This document shows positions 8,484 through 17,426 of a DNA stretch of 64,000 nucleotides, in pieces. The position numbers and the translations under genes are program-made. The first letter of the stretch is position 1. Every line of letters starts with the position of its first letter. Source of the stretch: JADLGL01 sp963732865 (GTDB lineage: Bacteria; Pseudomonadota; Alphaproteobacteria; Rhizobiales; Kaistiaceae); the NCBI GenBank assembly GCA_963732865.1, contig CAVTBC010000001.1, forward strand, positions 496,001 to 560,000, given 5' to 3'. The notes beneath the pieces were generated by a model. The model was not told the DNA's origin. It was given only the letters and a program-made list of their open reading frames with translations, and searched no databases.

Positions 8484-8559
8484 TGGTGACCCCGGGTGGA
8501 TTCGAACCACCGACCAACAGCTTAGAAGGCTGCTGCTCTATCCACTGAGCTACGGGGCC
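8484..8559 (-). tRNA. tRNA-Arg (anticodon TCT)
   Basis: A 76-nt cloverleaf on the minus strand. The acceptor stem pairs GGCCCCG with CGGGGTC (one G-T pair), discriminator A, and CCA is encoded at 8484-8486. The anticodon loop is CTTCTAA, giving TCT. The T-loop GGTTCGAATCC is canonical. Confidence 0.95.
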
Positions 8560-8594
8560 AGGGAATCGGAGTTTCGGCCGAACGCGGCCGCGGA

Positions 8595-8900
8595 TCAATG
8601 TGTCCAGGGAGAACGGCGGCCCGGGGCGAAATTGTCCGAATAGGAAATCGACCGTCTCTGCAGGTCGTGCTCGGCATCGACCTCATAGGGAATGCCGTTG
8701 CGCTCCGCATAGGCGACGGCTTCTTCACGCGTGGCGAAGGTGAGCCGGAGTTCCTGTTTCATGTCGGCCGACGAGGTGTAGCCCATCAGCGGCTCCACCG
8801 TATTTGGCTCCTCGGCGTCCCACACGAGAACCCAATGTCCGGCTTTGGCGTGACCGGATTGCATCGCCGTCTTGGACGGCCGGAATATGCGCGCTGCCAT
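8595..8900 (-). CDS. NDUFS4-like NADH dehydrogenase (complex I) accessory subunit
   Basis: 101 residues from ATG at 8900. The sequence matches the ETC complex I conserved-region family (mitochondrial NDUFS4/AQDQ 18-kDa subunit): ARIFRPSKTAMQSG at the start, HWVLVW, PLMGYTSSADM, LTFATREEAVAYAERNGIPY, and the family-specific end SYSDNFAPGRRSPWTH. In alphaproteobacteria this small protein is a supernumerary subunit stabilising the NADH module of complex I on the cytoplasmic side. The gene is characteristically separate from the nuo operon, and here sits between tRNA-Arg and tRNA-Pro, 35 nt from the former. Longer upstream frames run into the tRNA-Pro gene and are not real. Confidence 0.92.
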   Translation of the reverse strand: MAARIFRPSKTAMQSGHAKAGHWVLVWDAEEPNTVEPLMGYTSSADMKQELRLTFATREEAVAYAERNGIPYEVDAEHDLQRRSISYSDNFAPGRRSPWTH

Positions 8901-8937
8901 TACTCGCAACAGTCCCTTCGTTCGTGCGAAGCCTTCA

Positions 8938-9014
<77 letters not shown>

Positions 9015-9157
9015 ACGGCAAGTCTCCGAGCGCCGGAGTTAGGCAGTTTTCACCGCGCTGGCAAGCGCGGGTCGCGGCACGGCCAGGGAACGAACGGTGC
9101 CTGCAGCGTGTTATGACCGGGTCGCACGCGCCCGCCGCCTCCAGGGAGTGATTCTCA

Positions 9158-10102
9158 ATGAACGCCAATTCACCCTCGCGCCGGATCACGGCAAGCGTGA
9201 TCGCGTCGGCCTTCATGCTCGCCGGCGTCATGAACGCCTCCACCGCGTCCGCTGCCACCGAAGACGCCTGGGAGGCCTTTCGCGCCGATGTCAGTGCCCA
9301 GTGCCTCGCGGCAGGCGCCGAACTCTTCGAAACGGTCGACATCATCGTCGATCCGTTCGGATCGCCGAGCTATGGCATGGCGCTGCTGCGAGGCAAGGCA
9401 CGCGGAGCCAACGTGACGATCATGGCGATCTGCGTCTACGACAAGGCCACCCAGACGGCGGAGATTGGCGGCGAGCTGCCCGACATCGCCACGTTCACCG
9501 AATTGGCCTGGACCTACGCTTTCACGAGTTGCGACGCCGCTTGCGAAACTGTCCTTGCAGGGCTAACGGCGAACGACGCCGATGTCATCCAGGGCCTCGC
9601 CGACCGCGTTGAGCAGACGATCGCGGCAACCGAGGCGCTGCCGGCGGACGCATGGGCGCCGGAGGCGCGCGAAGTCCTCAATCGCGTCAGGGATCTCCAA
9701 CCCGGCGGTGATCTGGCCGCCGTCACCACGGGCGAGCGGAACTGCACCGTCTATTGGTACGGGTTTCTGGAAAATGGCGGTCAGGTGGTCGGTGAGCACC
9801 AGTGCCGGATTGAGCTTACGGACGAAGGCCTGACCGTCACCAAGCTGACCGGCGAAATGCTGCGGGCGGACATCGTTCCGGCGGGGGGCGGATACGCTTT
9901 GGCGATCGGCCGAACATTCATCGACGATCAGCCCGAGCGCGCTTACGATCGGGACAATCCCGACAACGCCGTTAACCCCAACTTCGGCAACTATGCAGGC
10001 CTCGCCTTTGTCGACGGCGACGCGCTTTTCATCATCGATGCCGACATGCACGGCTTTGAGCAACCGGACGCGACCTACTTCTCGGTCCTGGTGATCGAGT
10101 AG
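9158..10102 (+). CDS. secreted hypothetical protein
   Basis: 314 residues. A signal peptide ends around residue 32 (TASAATEDAWEAF). The mature part has two portions: an N-terminal region of about 140 residues with three Cys (QCLAAG, SCDAACE) that could form disulfides, then a helical linker, then a C-terminal beta-rich portion with CTVYWYGFLENGGQVVGEHQC, where the two Cys could also pair, and the pattern YDRDNPDNAVNPNFGNYAGLAF. I do not recognise the family. Export to the periplasm is likely from the signal peptide and the even number of cysteines. It converges with the DUF192 gene, with 6 nt between the stops. Confidence 0.75.
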   Translation: MNANSPSRRITASVIASAFMLAGVMNASTASAATEDAWEAFRADVSAQCLAAGAELFETVDIIVDPFGSPSYGMALLRGKARGANVTIMAICVYDKATQTAEIGGELPDIATFTELAWTYAFTSCDAACETVLAGLTANDADVIQGLADRVEQTIAATEALPADAWAPEAREVLNRVRDLQPGGDLAAVTTGERNCTVYWYGFLENGGQVVGEHQCRIELTDEGLTVTKLTGEMLRADIVPAGGGYALAIGRTFIDDQPERAYDRDNPDNAVNPNFGNYAGLAFVDGDALFIIDADMHGFEQPDATYFSVLVIE

Positions 10103-10108
10103 CCCGCG

Positions 10109-10684
10109 TCAGTTCGGGGCGGGGTAGCAGACGGCTGTGCCGGCGGTCATGCCGGGCGCACGCTCGAGGTCGATCATGTCGCCGGGCTTCAGATCGATCT
10201 GCCCGGCGATGCCGCCATTGAGTTCGAGGACATAGCGCACCGGCCCGTCACCGGGGATGCTCTGGTCCGACAAAGGCGTTGCATTCTCATGGATGTTGAG
10301 CACTTCGCCGCCGTCACGGATGAAGACCATATCGAGCGGAATGAGCGTGTTGTGCATCCAGAACGCCACCAGCCGCTCGACGCCGAAATCGAACACCATG
10401 CCGTGGTCCGCCGGCATCTCGTCGCGGAACATCAACCCACAAGCCTGTTCGGCGGAATTCATCGCCCATTCGACGGTGAAGAGGTGATCGCCCGTGTCGG
10501 AGTGGATGGTGATGCATTCGGCATTGGCGGGACAGGAGGCGGCGTCCGTTTTCTCGGCCGGGGCGGGTGCAGCCAGGGCGTAGGCGAGCATGCCACCGAC
10601 CCCGGCCAGGGCCGCGATGAGAACGATGATGGCCAGCGCGCGCGAAGCCACACCGGGTTGCTGCCGAGGGTTAGGCGTCGCCAT
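10109..10684 (-). CDS. DUF192 family exported protein
   Basis: 191 residues. A transmembrane segment or uncleaved signal anchor lies at residues 17-39 after a short basic N-terminus. The DUF192 core follows: FTVEWAMNSAEQACGLMFRDEMPADHGMVFDFG, then the family hallmark FWMHNTLIPLDMVFIRDGGEVLNIHENATPLS, and VRYVLELNGGIAGQIDLKPGD. The pattern E/QRxxGLMFR---L---GMLF-----FWMkNT-IPLD defines the family, whose role is unknown. It lies 12 nt downstream of the double cold-shock gene on the same strand, an arrangement common in Hyphomicrobiales, so the two are probably co-transcribed. Confidence 0.9.
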   Translation of the reverse strand: MATPNPRQQPGVASRALAIIVLIAALAGVGGMLAYALAAPAPAEKTDAASCPANAECITIHSDTGDHLFTVEWAMNSAEQACGLMFRDEMPADHGMVFDFGVERLVAFWMHNTLIPLDMVFIRDGGEVLNIHENATPLSDQSIPGDGPVRYVLELNGGIAGQIDLKPGDMIDLERAPGMTAGTAVCYPAPN

Positions 10685-10696
10685 GTGATGCTCGCG

Positions 10697-11275
10697 TTAG
10701 TGGGAGGACGGTGCTCCGCCGCCGCCATCGGGACGGATCTCGGCCACCATGAGACCCTTGGGCCCGTCGCCGAAGCGCACCAGCACCGTCTGTCCGGGAC
10801 GCAGCTCCGTCAAGCCGAAGCGGCGCAGCGTTTCCATGTGGATGAAGATGTCGTCGGTGCCCTCGCCGCGCGTGACGAAGCCGTAGCCGCGGACGCGATT
10901 GAACCATTTGACGACGACGCGCTCGAGCCCACTCGACGGGACAACCGTGGTGTGCGTCCGGGCCGGACCCAGCTGTGAAGGATGAACCGCCGCCCCCTCG
11001 TCCATGCTGAGGACGCGCACGGCCTGCAGGCCCTTCGGACGGTCGGATACTTCGCAGCTAATCTGCGCGCCTTCATAGGCGGTCTGATACCCGCCCTGGC
11101 GCAGACACGAGACGTGAATCAACACATCCGGCATGCCATTATCCGGAATGATGAAGCCGTAACCCTTTGCAACATCGAACCATTTAATGACGCCTGAAAC
11201 CTCGATCAGGTCCGCTGGCGCCTCATCTACGAACTCGTCGAGATGAGGTCCCTCTTGCGAGAGATTGGCCCCCAT
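10697..11275 (-). CDS. double cold-shock-domain protein (CspA family)
   Basis: 192 residues from ATG at 11275 (GTG at 11293 is an alternative), with two cold-shock domains. The first has VSGVIKWFDVAKGYGFIIPDN and VLIHVS (RNP1 and RNP2-like). The second has VVVKWFNRVRGYGFVTRG and DIFIHMETL. A linker of about 30 residues rich in Ser/Pro/Thr separates them. Such proteins bind single-stranded nucleic acid through exposed aromatics in KGYGFI and DIFIH; RGYGFV replaces KGYGFI in domain two. The two-domain form of about 190 residues is typical of Hyphomicrobiales. An untranslated region of up to about 200 nt lies before it. Confidence 0.9.
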   Translation of the reverse strand: MGANLSQEGPHLDEFVDEAPADLIEVSGVIKWFDVAKGYGFIIPDNGMPDVLIHVSCLRQGGYQTAYEGAQISCEVSDRPKGLQAVRVLSMDEGAAVHPSQLGPARTHTTVVPSSGLERVVVKWFNRVRGYGFVTRGEGTDDIFIHMETLRRFGLTELRPGQTVLVRFGDGPKGLMVAEIRPDGGGGAPSSH

Positions 11276-11452
11276 ACGCGCCCCCGTTTGCACCGCAAGT
11301 ATTGATTCCGAGTGGATCGCCGTAGTCCGAATCGTGTTTCAGAATAGCACTCGGGGGGACACTAGCGAGTCAAAACGCCAAGCCGGCTAAGGGTGCGATG
11401 ATTGTTGCTTTGGATTCAAAACTCTGGCCTGTGGGGAGTGCGCGAAGCGCTC

Positions 11453-11481
11453 CTTTTTGCAGCGAAAAGCACCGCAAAAAG
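11453..11481. promoter_or_regulatory. perfect 8-bp stem-loop in the csp/glyoxalase intergenic region
   Basis: CTTTTTGC (11453-11460) pairs with GCAAAAAG (11474-11481) across a 13-nt loop. It lies 24 nt before the glyoxalase start codon and about 180 nt upstream of the divergent cold-shock gene. It could be a leader structure of either transcript; nothing proves a function. Confidence 0.35.
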
Positions 11482-11504
11482 CGTTGCGCAAATGGGACAC
11501 CGAC

Positions 11505-11924
11505 ATGAAATATCTACACACGATGGTGCGGGTCAGCGACGTTGCCGCGTCGCTTCGCTTCTATTGCGATCTGCTCGGGCTGCGCGAACTGCGCCGGCAC
11601 GACAGCGAAGCGGGCCGCTACACGCTGATCTTCCTCGCCGCCCCCAGCGACGATGATGCGCAGATCGAATTGACCTTCAATTGGGATCCCGAGGTCTATA
11701 GCGGCGGACGGAATTTCGGCCACCTCGCCTATGCCGTCGATGACATCTATGCCGCCTGTCAGCGGCTGATGGATGGCGGCGTCACGATCAGCCGGCCGCC
11801 GCGCGACGGACGTATGGCCTTCGTTCGGTCGCCGGACGGCATCTCGGTAGAACTCCTCCAGGCCGGTGGAGCCCTGCCGCCGAGGGAGCCGTGGCTGTCG
11901 ATGGCCAACAGCGGCAGCTGGTAG
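11505..11924 (+). CDS. gloA: glyoxalase/VOC family protein, lactoylglutathione lyase-like
   Basis: 139 residues from ATG at 11505, starting MKYLHTMVRVSDVAASLRFYCDLLGL, the signature start of glyoxalase I. His6 and the Glu in the ELTFNWD region are the first metal-ligand pair; the second pair lies in GHLAYAVDDI and near DGISVELLQ. LIFLAAP and RMAFVRSPDGISVEL match the VOC fold. Glyoxalase I isomerises the hemithioacetal of methylglyoxal and glutathione to S-lactoylglutathione in the cytoplasm. The length fits the family (about 130-145). The gene is followed by tRNA-Glu. Confidence 0.88.
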   Translation: MKYLHTMVRVSDVAASLRFYCDLLGLRELRRHDSEAGRYTLIFLAAPSDDDAQIELTFNWDPEVYSGGRNFGHLAYAVDDIYAACQRLMDGGVTISRPPRDGRMAFVRSPDGISVELLQAGGALPPREPWLSMANSGSW

Positions 11925-11937
11925 CAGCAAGCGCCGC

Positions 11938-11966
11938 TTGGCACCTCAGCGGCGGCTCTCTATAAG
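11938..11966 (+). promoter_or_regulatory. promoter of tRNA-Glu
   Basis: TTGGCA (11938-11943) and TATAAG (11961-11966) are separated by exactly 17 nt, and the -10 element ends 10 nt before the first base of the tRNA. Good sigma-70-type match placed where expected. Confidence 0.65.
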
Positions 11967-11976
11967 CGCCTTGCTT

Positions 11977-12052
11977 GCGCCCTTCGTCTAGCGGTCCAGG
12001 ACGTCGCCCTTTCACGGCGAAAACACGGGTTCGATTCCCGTAGGGCGTACCA
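11977..12052 (+). tRNA. tRNA-Glu (anticodon TTC)
   Basis: A 76-nt cloverleaf. The acceptor stem is GCGCCCT/AGGGCGT, the anticodon loop in GCCCTTTCACGGC reads TTC, the T-arm is ACGGGTTCGATTCCCGT, and CCA is encoded at 12050-12052. Confidence 0.95.
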
Positions 12053-12094
12053 GCAGCAACCCCCACGACTTCCCTCGCCGTGCCTCGGTTCCCG

Positions 12095-14836
12095 TTACCG
12101 GGCCTCGATGACAGTGACCGGGCCGGCCGCTTCGAGCAGCGGCTCGAGCACCTGCGCATCGCCCGCCACCACCACCTGCAAATTCGCCGGCAACAGGCGC
12201 GCCGCCGCCTCAAGAGCGGTCTGCGGCGTGACCGCCCCGATCAGCTCCGGGTACAGGGCGATGTCGCTCAGCGGCAGCCCTCGGATCCAGTAGGCCGAGA
12301 TGTTGTTGACGAAGTCCTGGTAGGTTTCGAGGCCAAGCGCGAAACGCCCGATCATGCCGTCGCGCACCGGCGCGAGTTCATCGTCGCCGATCGGCTCCGT
12401 TCGCAGCCGCTGCACCTGCGCGATGATCGCCTCCACCGCCTCGGCCACCGTGCTTACCTGGACATTCGCCACGACCTGAAAGGTGCCGACCCCGGCCGGG
12501 AAAGAGAGGCTGGAGCGGACGCCATAAGTATAGCCATATTGCTCGCGGATGATCCGGTTCAGCCGCGACGACAGACCCTGACCGAGAACGGCGTTGGCGA
12601 CGGCGAGATCATAGCGATCCGGATCATTGCCGCGGACGGCGAGATTGCCGATCATGACCGAGGCCTGCTGCGCGCCGGGCACGTCGACCAGAAGGATCGG
12701 CTGCGGCGTCTCGGGCGCCGTCACGGCCGGCAGGGCGATCTCGGGCGGATCGCCGGCGACATGCCAATCCGAGAAATGGGACTCGGCGAGCGCCAAGGCA
12801 TCCTCAGTCGAGATCCTCCCGGTGATCACCAGCAGTGCGTTATCGGGCCGGGCGACGCGTTGATAATAGGCGACGATCTGATCGCGCGTGATCGTGCTGA
12901 CATCGTCGAGCGTGGTGATGCGGCCATAGGGATGATCACCGTAGACGGCGGGATAGAAGGCGCGCGTCACCTGCTGGCCGGGGTCGCCGAGCGCGGCCTG
13001 GAGGCCACCCTGCAACTGGCCGAGTTGGACGTTGAGTTCATCCTGCGAGAACACCGGATTGAAGGCCATATCGGCGAGGAGATCGAAGGACAGATTGCGG
13101 TCCTCGATCAGCGAGAAGATGCCGAAGCCGATCATATCGTCACCCGAATAGGCTCCGGTGACGCCGCCGCGCAACTCGATAGCGGTGGCGATTTCTTGCG
13201 CCGATTTTGACGTCGTTCCCCGGGTCAGAAGCTGCGCTGCGATATCGGCAACCGCCGGGCTCTCGCCTTCGACGAGGCTGTGCCCGCCCCGGAACACCAG
13301 ATCGAGGGACAGAACTGGAAGCTCCGGCATCTCGATCACGACCACTTGCAGGCCGTTGTCGAGCGTCATTTCGGTGATCGGCGGGAAGCCCAGCGTCGTG
13401 ACCGGAAGCGGGGCCGGCGGATCGGCAAACGGCAAGGCGAAGTCGACGTTGAACGCGTCGTCGGCCGCCGTTCCGGTGGCGCCGACAAAGGGCACCGGTT
13501 CGACGAAGGGCTGCGGATCGCCGACATTTACGCGGAAGATGTGACGCTCCGGCGGCGCGAGATAGGCCGCAGCGACACGCTGGATATCCTCAATCGTGAC
13601 GGCGGCGATGCGGTCGAGTTCGCTGACCGCCGCGGCGGGATCGCCGTAGAAGCCGTTGCCCTGCTGCACTTCCTCGGCAACGCCGAGCGCCGTTTCCATG
13701 CTGGCGATACGCTGGCTGCGGATCAGGGCCACGGCCTTGTCGATCTCGTCCTGCGTCACGCCTTCGGCGACGATCTGATCGAGTTCGCCCTGGAAGCGCT
13801 GTTCCAATTCGTCTCTCGTCACCGACCCCGGCAGGAGAATGACGCCGAACAGACCCGGGCCGGCATTCGTCTGAACGAATGCGTCGGCGACCAGGGCCGC
13901 GCCGGTGTCGACGAAATCGCGAGACAGTCGGCTGCTGTCGCCGGTGCCGAGGATCGCAGCAAGCACTTCCAGCGCCGGCGAATCAGCGTCGCGTGGCGTT
14001 GGTATCTCGTAGCCAATCAGCGTCGCGGGGATGCGGATCAGGCTGTCCTCGATGGTGAAGACCTGCTCCGCGGTCTGCCTCGTCGGCACCCATTCGGGAA
14101 GCTGGGGCGGGTCTTCGCCGCGCGGGATCGGAGCGAAATATTGGGTGACGAGATCGCGCGCCGTGGCCGGATCGAAATCGCCGGCGACGACGAGCGTGGC
14201 GTTGTTCGGCACGTAGTAGGTCGCGTGGAAACTCGCGATCTCGTCCACGGTCGCGGCGTTGAGGTCGTCGACCGCGCCGATCGGCTCGCGGCGATACGGG
14301 CCGTAGCTGTAGGTCTGCGCATAGAAGTCTCGCAGAGCCAGGCCATAGGGCGCGCCGCCGTAGTTCTGCTGGTATTCCTGAATGACCACCGCACGCTGAT
14401 TGTCGAGATTGGTCTGCGTCACCGCGAGCGAGGCCATGCGGTCTGCCTCGAGCCAGAGGCCGAGCGGAAGCTGATGAGCGGGCAGCGTCTCGTGGAAGGC
14501 GGTCTGGTCGAGTGCGGTGTACGCATTGTAGCTGCCGCCGGCATCGTCGACGAGGCGGAGCAGCGCGTCCTTGGTCAGGTTCGCCGTGCCCTGGAACATC
14601 ATGTGCTCGAAGAGATGGGCGAAGCCGCTGCGCTGATCGGGGTCGTTGGCGCCGCCGACATGGTACCAGATGTCCACCGCGACGACCGGCGCGGAGTGAT
14701 CCTCAACGAGGATCACTTTCAGCCCGTTATCGAGCGTGAAAGCATCGTAGTTGAGCGCGATGCTCGGCTGGGCCGAGGCCGAACCGGCGGCAAACGTTAG
14801 AACCAGCCACGCGGCAAACGCGGTGCGAAAGCGCAT
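12095..14836 (-). CDS. M16 family zinc metalloprotease, two-domain, exported
   Basis: 913 residues from ATG at 14836, which has a GGGGAGG site 6 nt upstream. Signal peptide MRFRTAFAAWLVLTFAAGSASAQ. The N-terminal M16 half has the inverted zinc motif HLFEHMMFQGT (HxxEH) and the distal Glu region AVVIQEYQQN. The C-terminal half repeats the fold (LDNGLQVVVIEMPELPVLSLDLVFRGG) without HxxEH and forms the inactive half of the clam shell. Pitrilysin/PqqL-type periplasmic peptidases have this layout. Many relatives split the halves between two adjacent genes; here they are fused in one polypeptide. Its role is probably periplasmic peptide degradation. Confidence 0.9.
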   Translation of the reverse strand: MRFRTAFAAWLVLTFAAGSASAQPSIALNYDAFTLDNGLKVILVEDHSAPVVAVDIWYHVGGANDPDQRSGFAHLFEHMMFQGTANLTKDALLRLVDDAGGSYNAYTALDQTAFHETLPAHQLPLGLWLEADRMASLAVTQTNLDNQRAVVIQEYQQNYGGAPYGLALRDFYAQTYSYGPYRREPIGAVDDLNAATVDEIASFHATYYVPNNATLVVAGDFDPATARDLVTQYFAPIPRGEDPPQLPEWVPTRQTAEQVFTIEDSLIRIPATLIGYEIPTPRDADSPALEVLAAILGTGDSSRLSRDFVDTGAALVADAFVQTNAGPGLFGVILLPGSVTRDELEQRFQGELDQIVAEGVTQDEIDKAVALIRSQRIASMETALGVAEEVQQGNGFYGDPAAAVSELDRIAAVTIEDIQRVAAAYLAPPERHIFRVNVGDPQPFVEPVPFVGATGTAADDAFNVDFALPFADPPAPLPVTTLGFPPITEMTLDNGLQVVVIEMPELPVLSLDLVFRGGHSLVEGESPAVADIAAQLLTRGTTSKSAQEIATAIELRGGVTGAYSGDDMIGFGIFSLIEDRNLSFDLLADMAFNPVFSQDELNVQLGQLQGGLQAALGDPGQQVTRAFYPAVYGDHPYGRITTLDDVSTITRDQIVAYYQRVARPDNALLVITGRISTEDALALAESHFSDWHVAGDPPEIALPAVTAPETPQPILLVDVPGAQQASVMIGNLAVRGNDPDRYDLAVANAVLGQGLSSRLNRIIREQYGYTYGVRSSLSFPAGVGTFQVVANVQVSTVAEAVEAIIAQVQRLRTEPIGDDELAPVRDGMIGRFALGLETYQDFVNNISAYWIRGLPLSDIALYPELIGAVTPQTALEAAARLLPANLQVVVAGDAQVLEPLLEAAGPVTVIEAR

Positions 14837-15131
14837 TCGTACCTCCCCAGCCCGCTTCTCATTGCGAGCTTCCGTCCCGTGTTCCCCTCGACGCAGTCCG
14901 CTGACGCCGGGCACTATAGGTCCGCTCCGACTGATCCGCCAAGAGCGACGCGGGGACCGGTGACAAGGGAAGAAAGAAGAGCGAAACCGCGCGATACTGC
15001 GCTCGATTTGACACGAATGCCTCTTGTCTGCTGTACGCAGAACCGGTCGGCGGCCACTAACGGGCTGCAGCCAACGAGAATCAGGGTCGCCGCCGTTGAA
15101 ACAAGACGATAGTCGCTTCGCCAGTTTCGCG

Positions 15132-15836
15132 ATGCAGCGCGACAAACTCGCGACTGATTTGGCTTCGCTCTGCATCAACCGAAAGGTCGACCCGCAAATC
15201 GCGGTTCGGGTGGTGGCGGCGGTGGACCGTCTGGATCCGGTCAGGTTTGAGGAAATTCAGAGTTCGACGAAGGCGCTGTTTCCGGAACCGAGCCGGCACA
15301 ACTCGTATTTGGACTTTCGCCACTACGTCTACAAAGGCGTCCGTATCTTCTTCATGTTCCGGGAGAAGATGAACATGCCGAGGCGCGTGCTGGATATCGG
15401 CAGCGGCTCCGGCGCGTTCGTGTTCGTCTGCGATGCGCTCGGCTTTCAGGCCAATGGCCTGGACCTGCCAAGAGCCTCACGGAAGAGCGAGTATCTGGAG
15501 CTGAACTATTTGATGGCCGACTGGTATGGCGCGCAAATCATCGAGCACCGGATCACGCCGCGCGTTCCGCTGCCGATCGCTGATCGGTCGTTCGACGACT
15601 TCACGATCTGGCATCCGAACTTCTATTCCCAATGGGGAGAGGCTGATTGGGACTACTTCCTTGATGACTTGAACCGTTGCTCGACCGGGAATGCGTCCGC
15701 CGCGTATATCAGGATCAACCAGGAGAAGAAGTTGCGCGGCGATGATTTCCTGTTTCCGATCGAACCGCTCAACCAGTCCGTCGCCAAACGCGACCACGGC
15801 CGAGCGGGCAAGGCCTACGTCCTCAACCTTCGCTGA
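15132..15836 (+). CDS. class I SAM-dependent methyltransferase-like protein
   Basis: About 234 residues from ATG at 15132; TTG at 15096 in frame is an alternative and neither has a clear ribosome site. A helical N-terminal part of about 70 residues precedes motif I, RVLDIGSGSGAFVFVCDALGF, with the acidic residue after the next strand in ANGLDLP. The region PLPIADRSFDDFTIWHPNFYSQW resembles the usual LPF-D-SFD motif. The end HGRAGKAYVLNLR is basic. It is a Methyltransf_11/25-type protein whose substrate cannot be assigned. Its composition is less GC-rich than its neighbours. It stands alone between the M16 protease and a convergent membrane protein. Confidence 0.7.
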   Translation: MQRDKLATDLASLCINRKVDPQIAVRVVAAVDRLDPVRFEEIQSSTKALFPEPSRHNSYLDFRHYVYKGVRIFFMFREKMNMPRRVLDIGSGSGAFVFVCDALGFQANGLDLPRASRKSEYLELNYLMADWYGAQIIEHRITPRVPLPIADRSFDDFTIWHPNFYSQWGEADWDYFLDDLNRCSTGNASAAYIRINQEKKLRGDDFLFPIEPLNQSVAKRDHGRAGKAYVLNLR

Positions 15837-15874
15837 AATGCGGTGCGACCTGATGCCTAGCTGTCCGCTTGCCG

Positions 15875-17323
15875 CTAGTCAGTGACCCGCACATGCACGA
15901 CGGCGACGCCGTCGGCATAGATCCGCCGCCAATGCGGGTCCTGGTCGAGGAATGCGACGGCGGGCGTCTGCGGCGACAGCAGCGTCGACTGGATGCCATA
16001 TTCGTCCAGCATCCGCACGAAGTCGGTTAGATCGGCGAGCGTGACGGCCCGGTGATGGCGCAGGACGAAATCGGTGCCGTAGAGTTCGGTGCGTCCGTCG
16101 ATGAACGGCGCCATGCCGTCGAAGATCAGGTAGGCGCCGAAGCCATAGTCATTGAGCACCGGCTCGGCATTGGCGCTGCGTATCGCAGCGATCGCGGCGG
16201 CGGGCGTGTTGCGCGAATCCGGCGTCCAATCTTGCGTCCCGGCGAAGGCGATGCCAGCGACCAGGACGACCGCAAGCGAGCCCGCGGCCCAAGGTAGCGC
16301 CGCCCTCCCCTGTAGCGGTTCACTGCGCGCCAAAGGCGGATATTGCTGCGCCAAGGGTAGCGCCAAGGCGAGCGGCGCGAGAAGCCCAAGCAGTTCGCCA
16401 TTACGTGTCGCGGACAGCGCAAGATGCGTGAGGCCCAGGACGATCAGGATACGCACCCATGGCAGGCGGAAGCCGCGGGCGAGCGCCAGACCGATGCCGA
16501 GGAGCAGCACGACCTCGAACGCTCCGACGGAGCCGAAGTTCTGCGGTTGCCATTCGCCGATAATCGACAAGGCGGAACCAAGGCCGAGAATGCGGACGGT
16601 GGTGAGAATAGGCTCGGCGCCGTAAGGCGTGACGCAGGCAGCGGCGATGGCCGCCACCAGGAAAGCGCCCCAGCGGAGCGCCACGGTCAGACGATCACGC
16701 TTGTCCGCCGCGACGAAAGCGTCGAGCCCGAAGGACGCCGTCAGCAGCAGGCCGAGCGTGAAGCCGCCATGCAGATTGGCCCACACCACCATCAAGGGCA
16801 GCAGCCAGAATGACGGCGCACGGCGGGAGTCGGCAGCGGTGGCGATGCCACCCACCCAGGCGACCATGAAGGGGAAGGCCAGCACATGCGGCCGGGCGAC
16901 GATATGCGGCGCAGCGAGAACGAAGGCGACGATGACGAGGACAAGCGCCGCGACCAGCGACAGATTGCGCCGGAGAACCCAGGTCAGCAGACCGAACGCT
17001 GTGGCTGCCGCCGTGGCCGCCAGCAGCACAACGGCGGTCCAACTGCCGGCGCGATAGGCGAGCGCATAGAGAAGCTGCGACAGCCATTCCTGGGCGACCC
17101 AGGGTTCGCCCGCCATTGTCGAGGAGAACACATCAGCATGCGGCACGGCGCCGTTGTCGATGATCCATTCGCCGACGGTGATGTGCCAGTAGATGTCGGC
17201 GTCGTTGAGCAATGCCGGCGCGGCGACGAGCAGCACGACGAAGATCGCCGCCGCGGCGAATACCGGCAGCAATGCCGGTATCGGAACCGAATGGCTCGTG
17301 GCAATCAGCGGCCTGACCGACAT
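15875..17323 (-). CDS. polytopic membrane protein, GT-C glycosyltransferase-like
   Basis: 482 residues with about ten to eleven hydrophobic segments and a soluble C-terminal domain of about 110 residues. The first loop after TM1 reads LLNDADIYWHITVGEWIIDNGAVPHADVFSSTMAGEPWVAQEWLSQ. The D-D/W-H-xxG-W pattern there and the later YDYGxYL-like NDYGFGAYLIFDG, DGRTELYG, recall GT-C enzymes and related lipid-linked-sugar membrane proteins. A catalytic Asp in loop 1 is expected in that fold. The soluble end carries short motifs (NDYGFG, PFIDGRTELYG) seen in this uncharacterised family in many bacteria. It probably acts at the periplasmic face of the inner membrane. No substrate can be inferred; neighbours give no help. 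Confidence 0.7.
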   Translation of the reverse strand: MSVRPLIATSHSVPIPALLPVFAAAAIFVVLLVAAPALLNDADIYWHITVGEWIIDNGAVPHADVFSSTMAGEPWVAQEWLSQLLYALAYRAGSWTAVVLLAATAAATAFGLLTWVLRRNLSLVAALVLVIVAFVLAAPHIVARPHVLAFPFMVAWVGGIATAADSRRAPSFWLLPLMVVWANLHGGFTLGLLLTASFGLDAFVAADKRDRLTVALRWGAFLVAAIAAACVTPYGAEPILTTVRILGLGSALSIIGEWQPQNFGSVGAFEVVLLLGIGLALARGFRLPWVRILIVLGLTHLALSATRNGELLGLLAPLALALPLAQQYPPLARSEPLQGRAALPWAAGSLAVVLVAGIAFAGTQDWTPDSRNTPAAAIAAIRSANAEPVLNDYGFGAYLIFDGMAPFIDGRTELYGTDFVLRHHRAVTLADLTDFVRMLDEYGIQSTLLSPQTPAVAFLDQDPHWRRIYADGVAVVHVRVTD

Positions 17324-17403
17324 TCTTGGGTCACTCCCGTTTCTCTCGAGAGAAGCGCGTGTCCCTTATGCGGCGGCCGGGTAAGGGTGAGGTTAAGACG
17401 CTG

Positions 17404-17420
17404 AGCCGCCTGCGGCGGCT
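17404..17420 (-). terminator. GC-rich hairpin downstream of the persulfide dioxygenase gene
   Basis: AGCCGCC/GGCGGCT with a TGC loop lies 7 nt after the stop codon on the minus strand. There is no U-run, so its role as a terminator is only plausible. Confidence 0.35.
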
Positions 17421-17426
17421 TCGTAG

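Noticed and set aside
8431..8598. N-terminal extension of the methyltransferase through tRNA-Arg
   Set aside because: The added residues are the translated tRNA; GTG at 8430 has a strong ribosome site.
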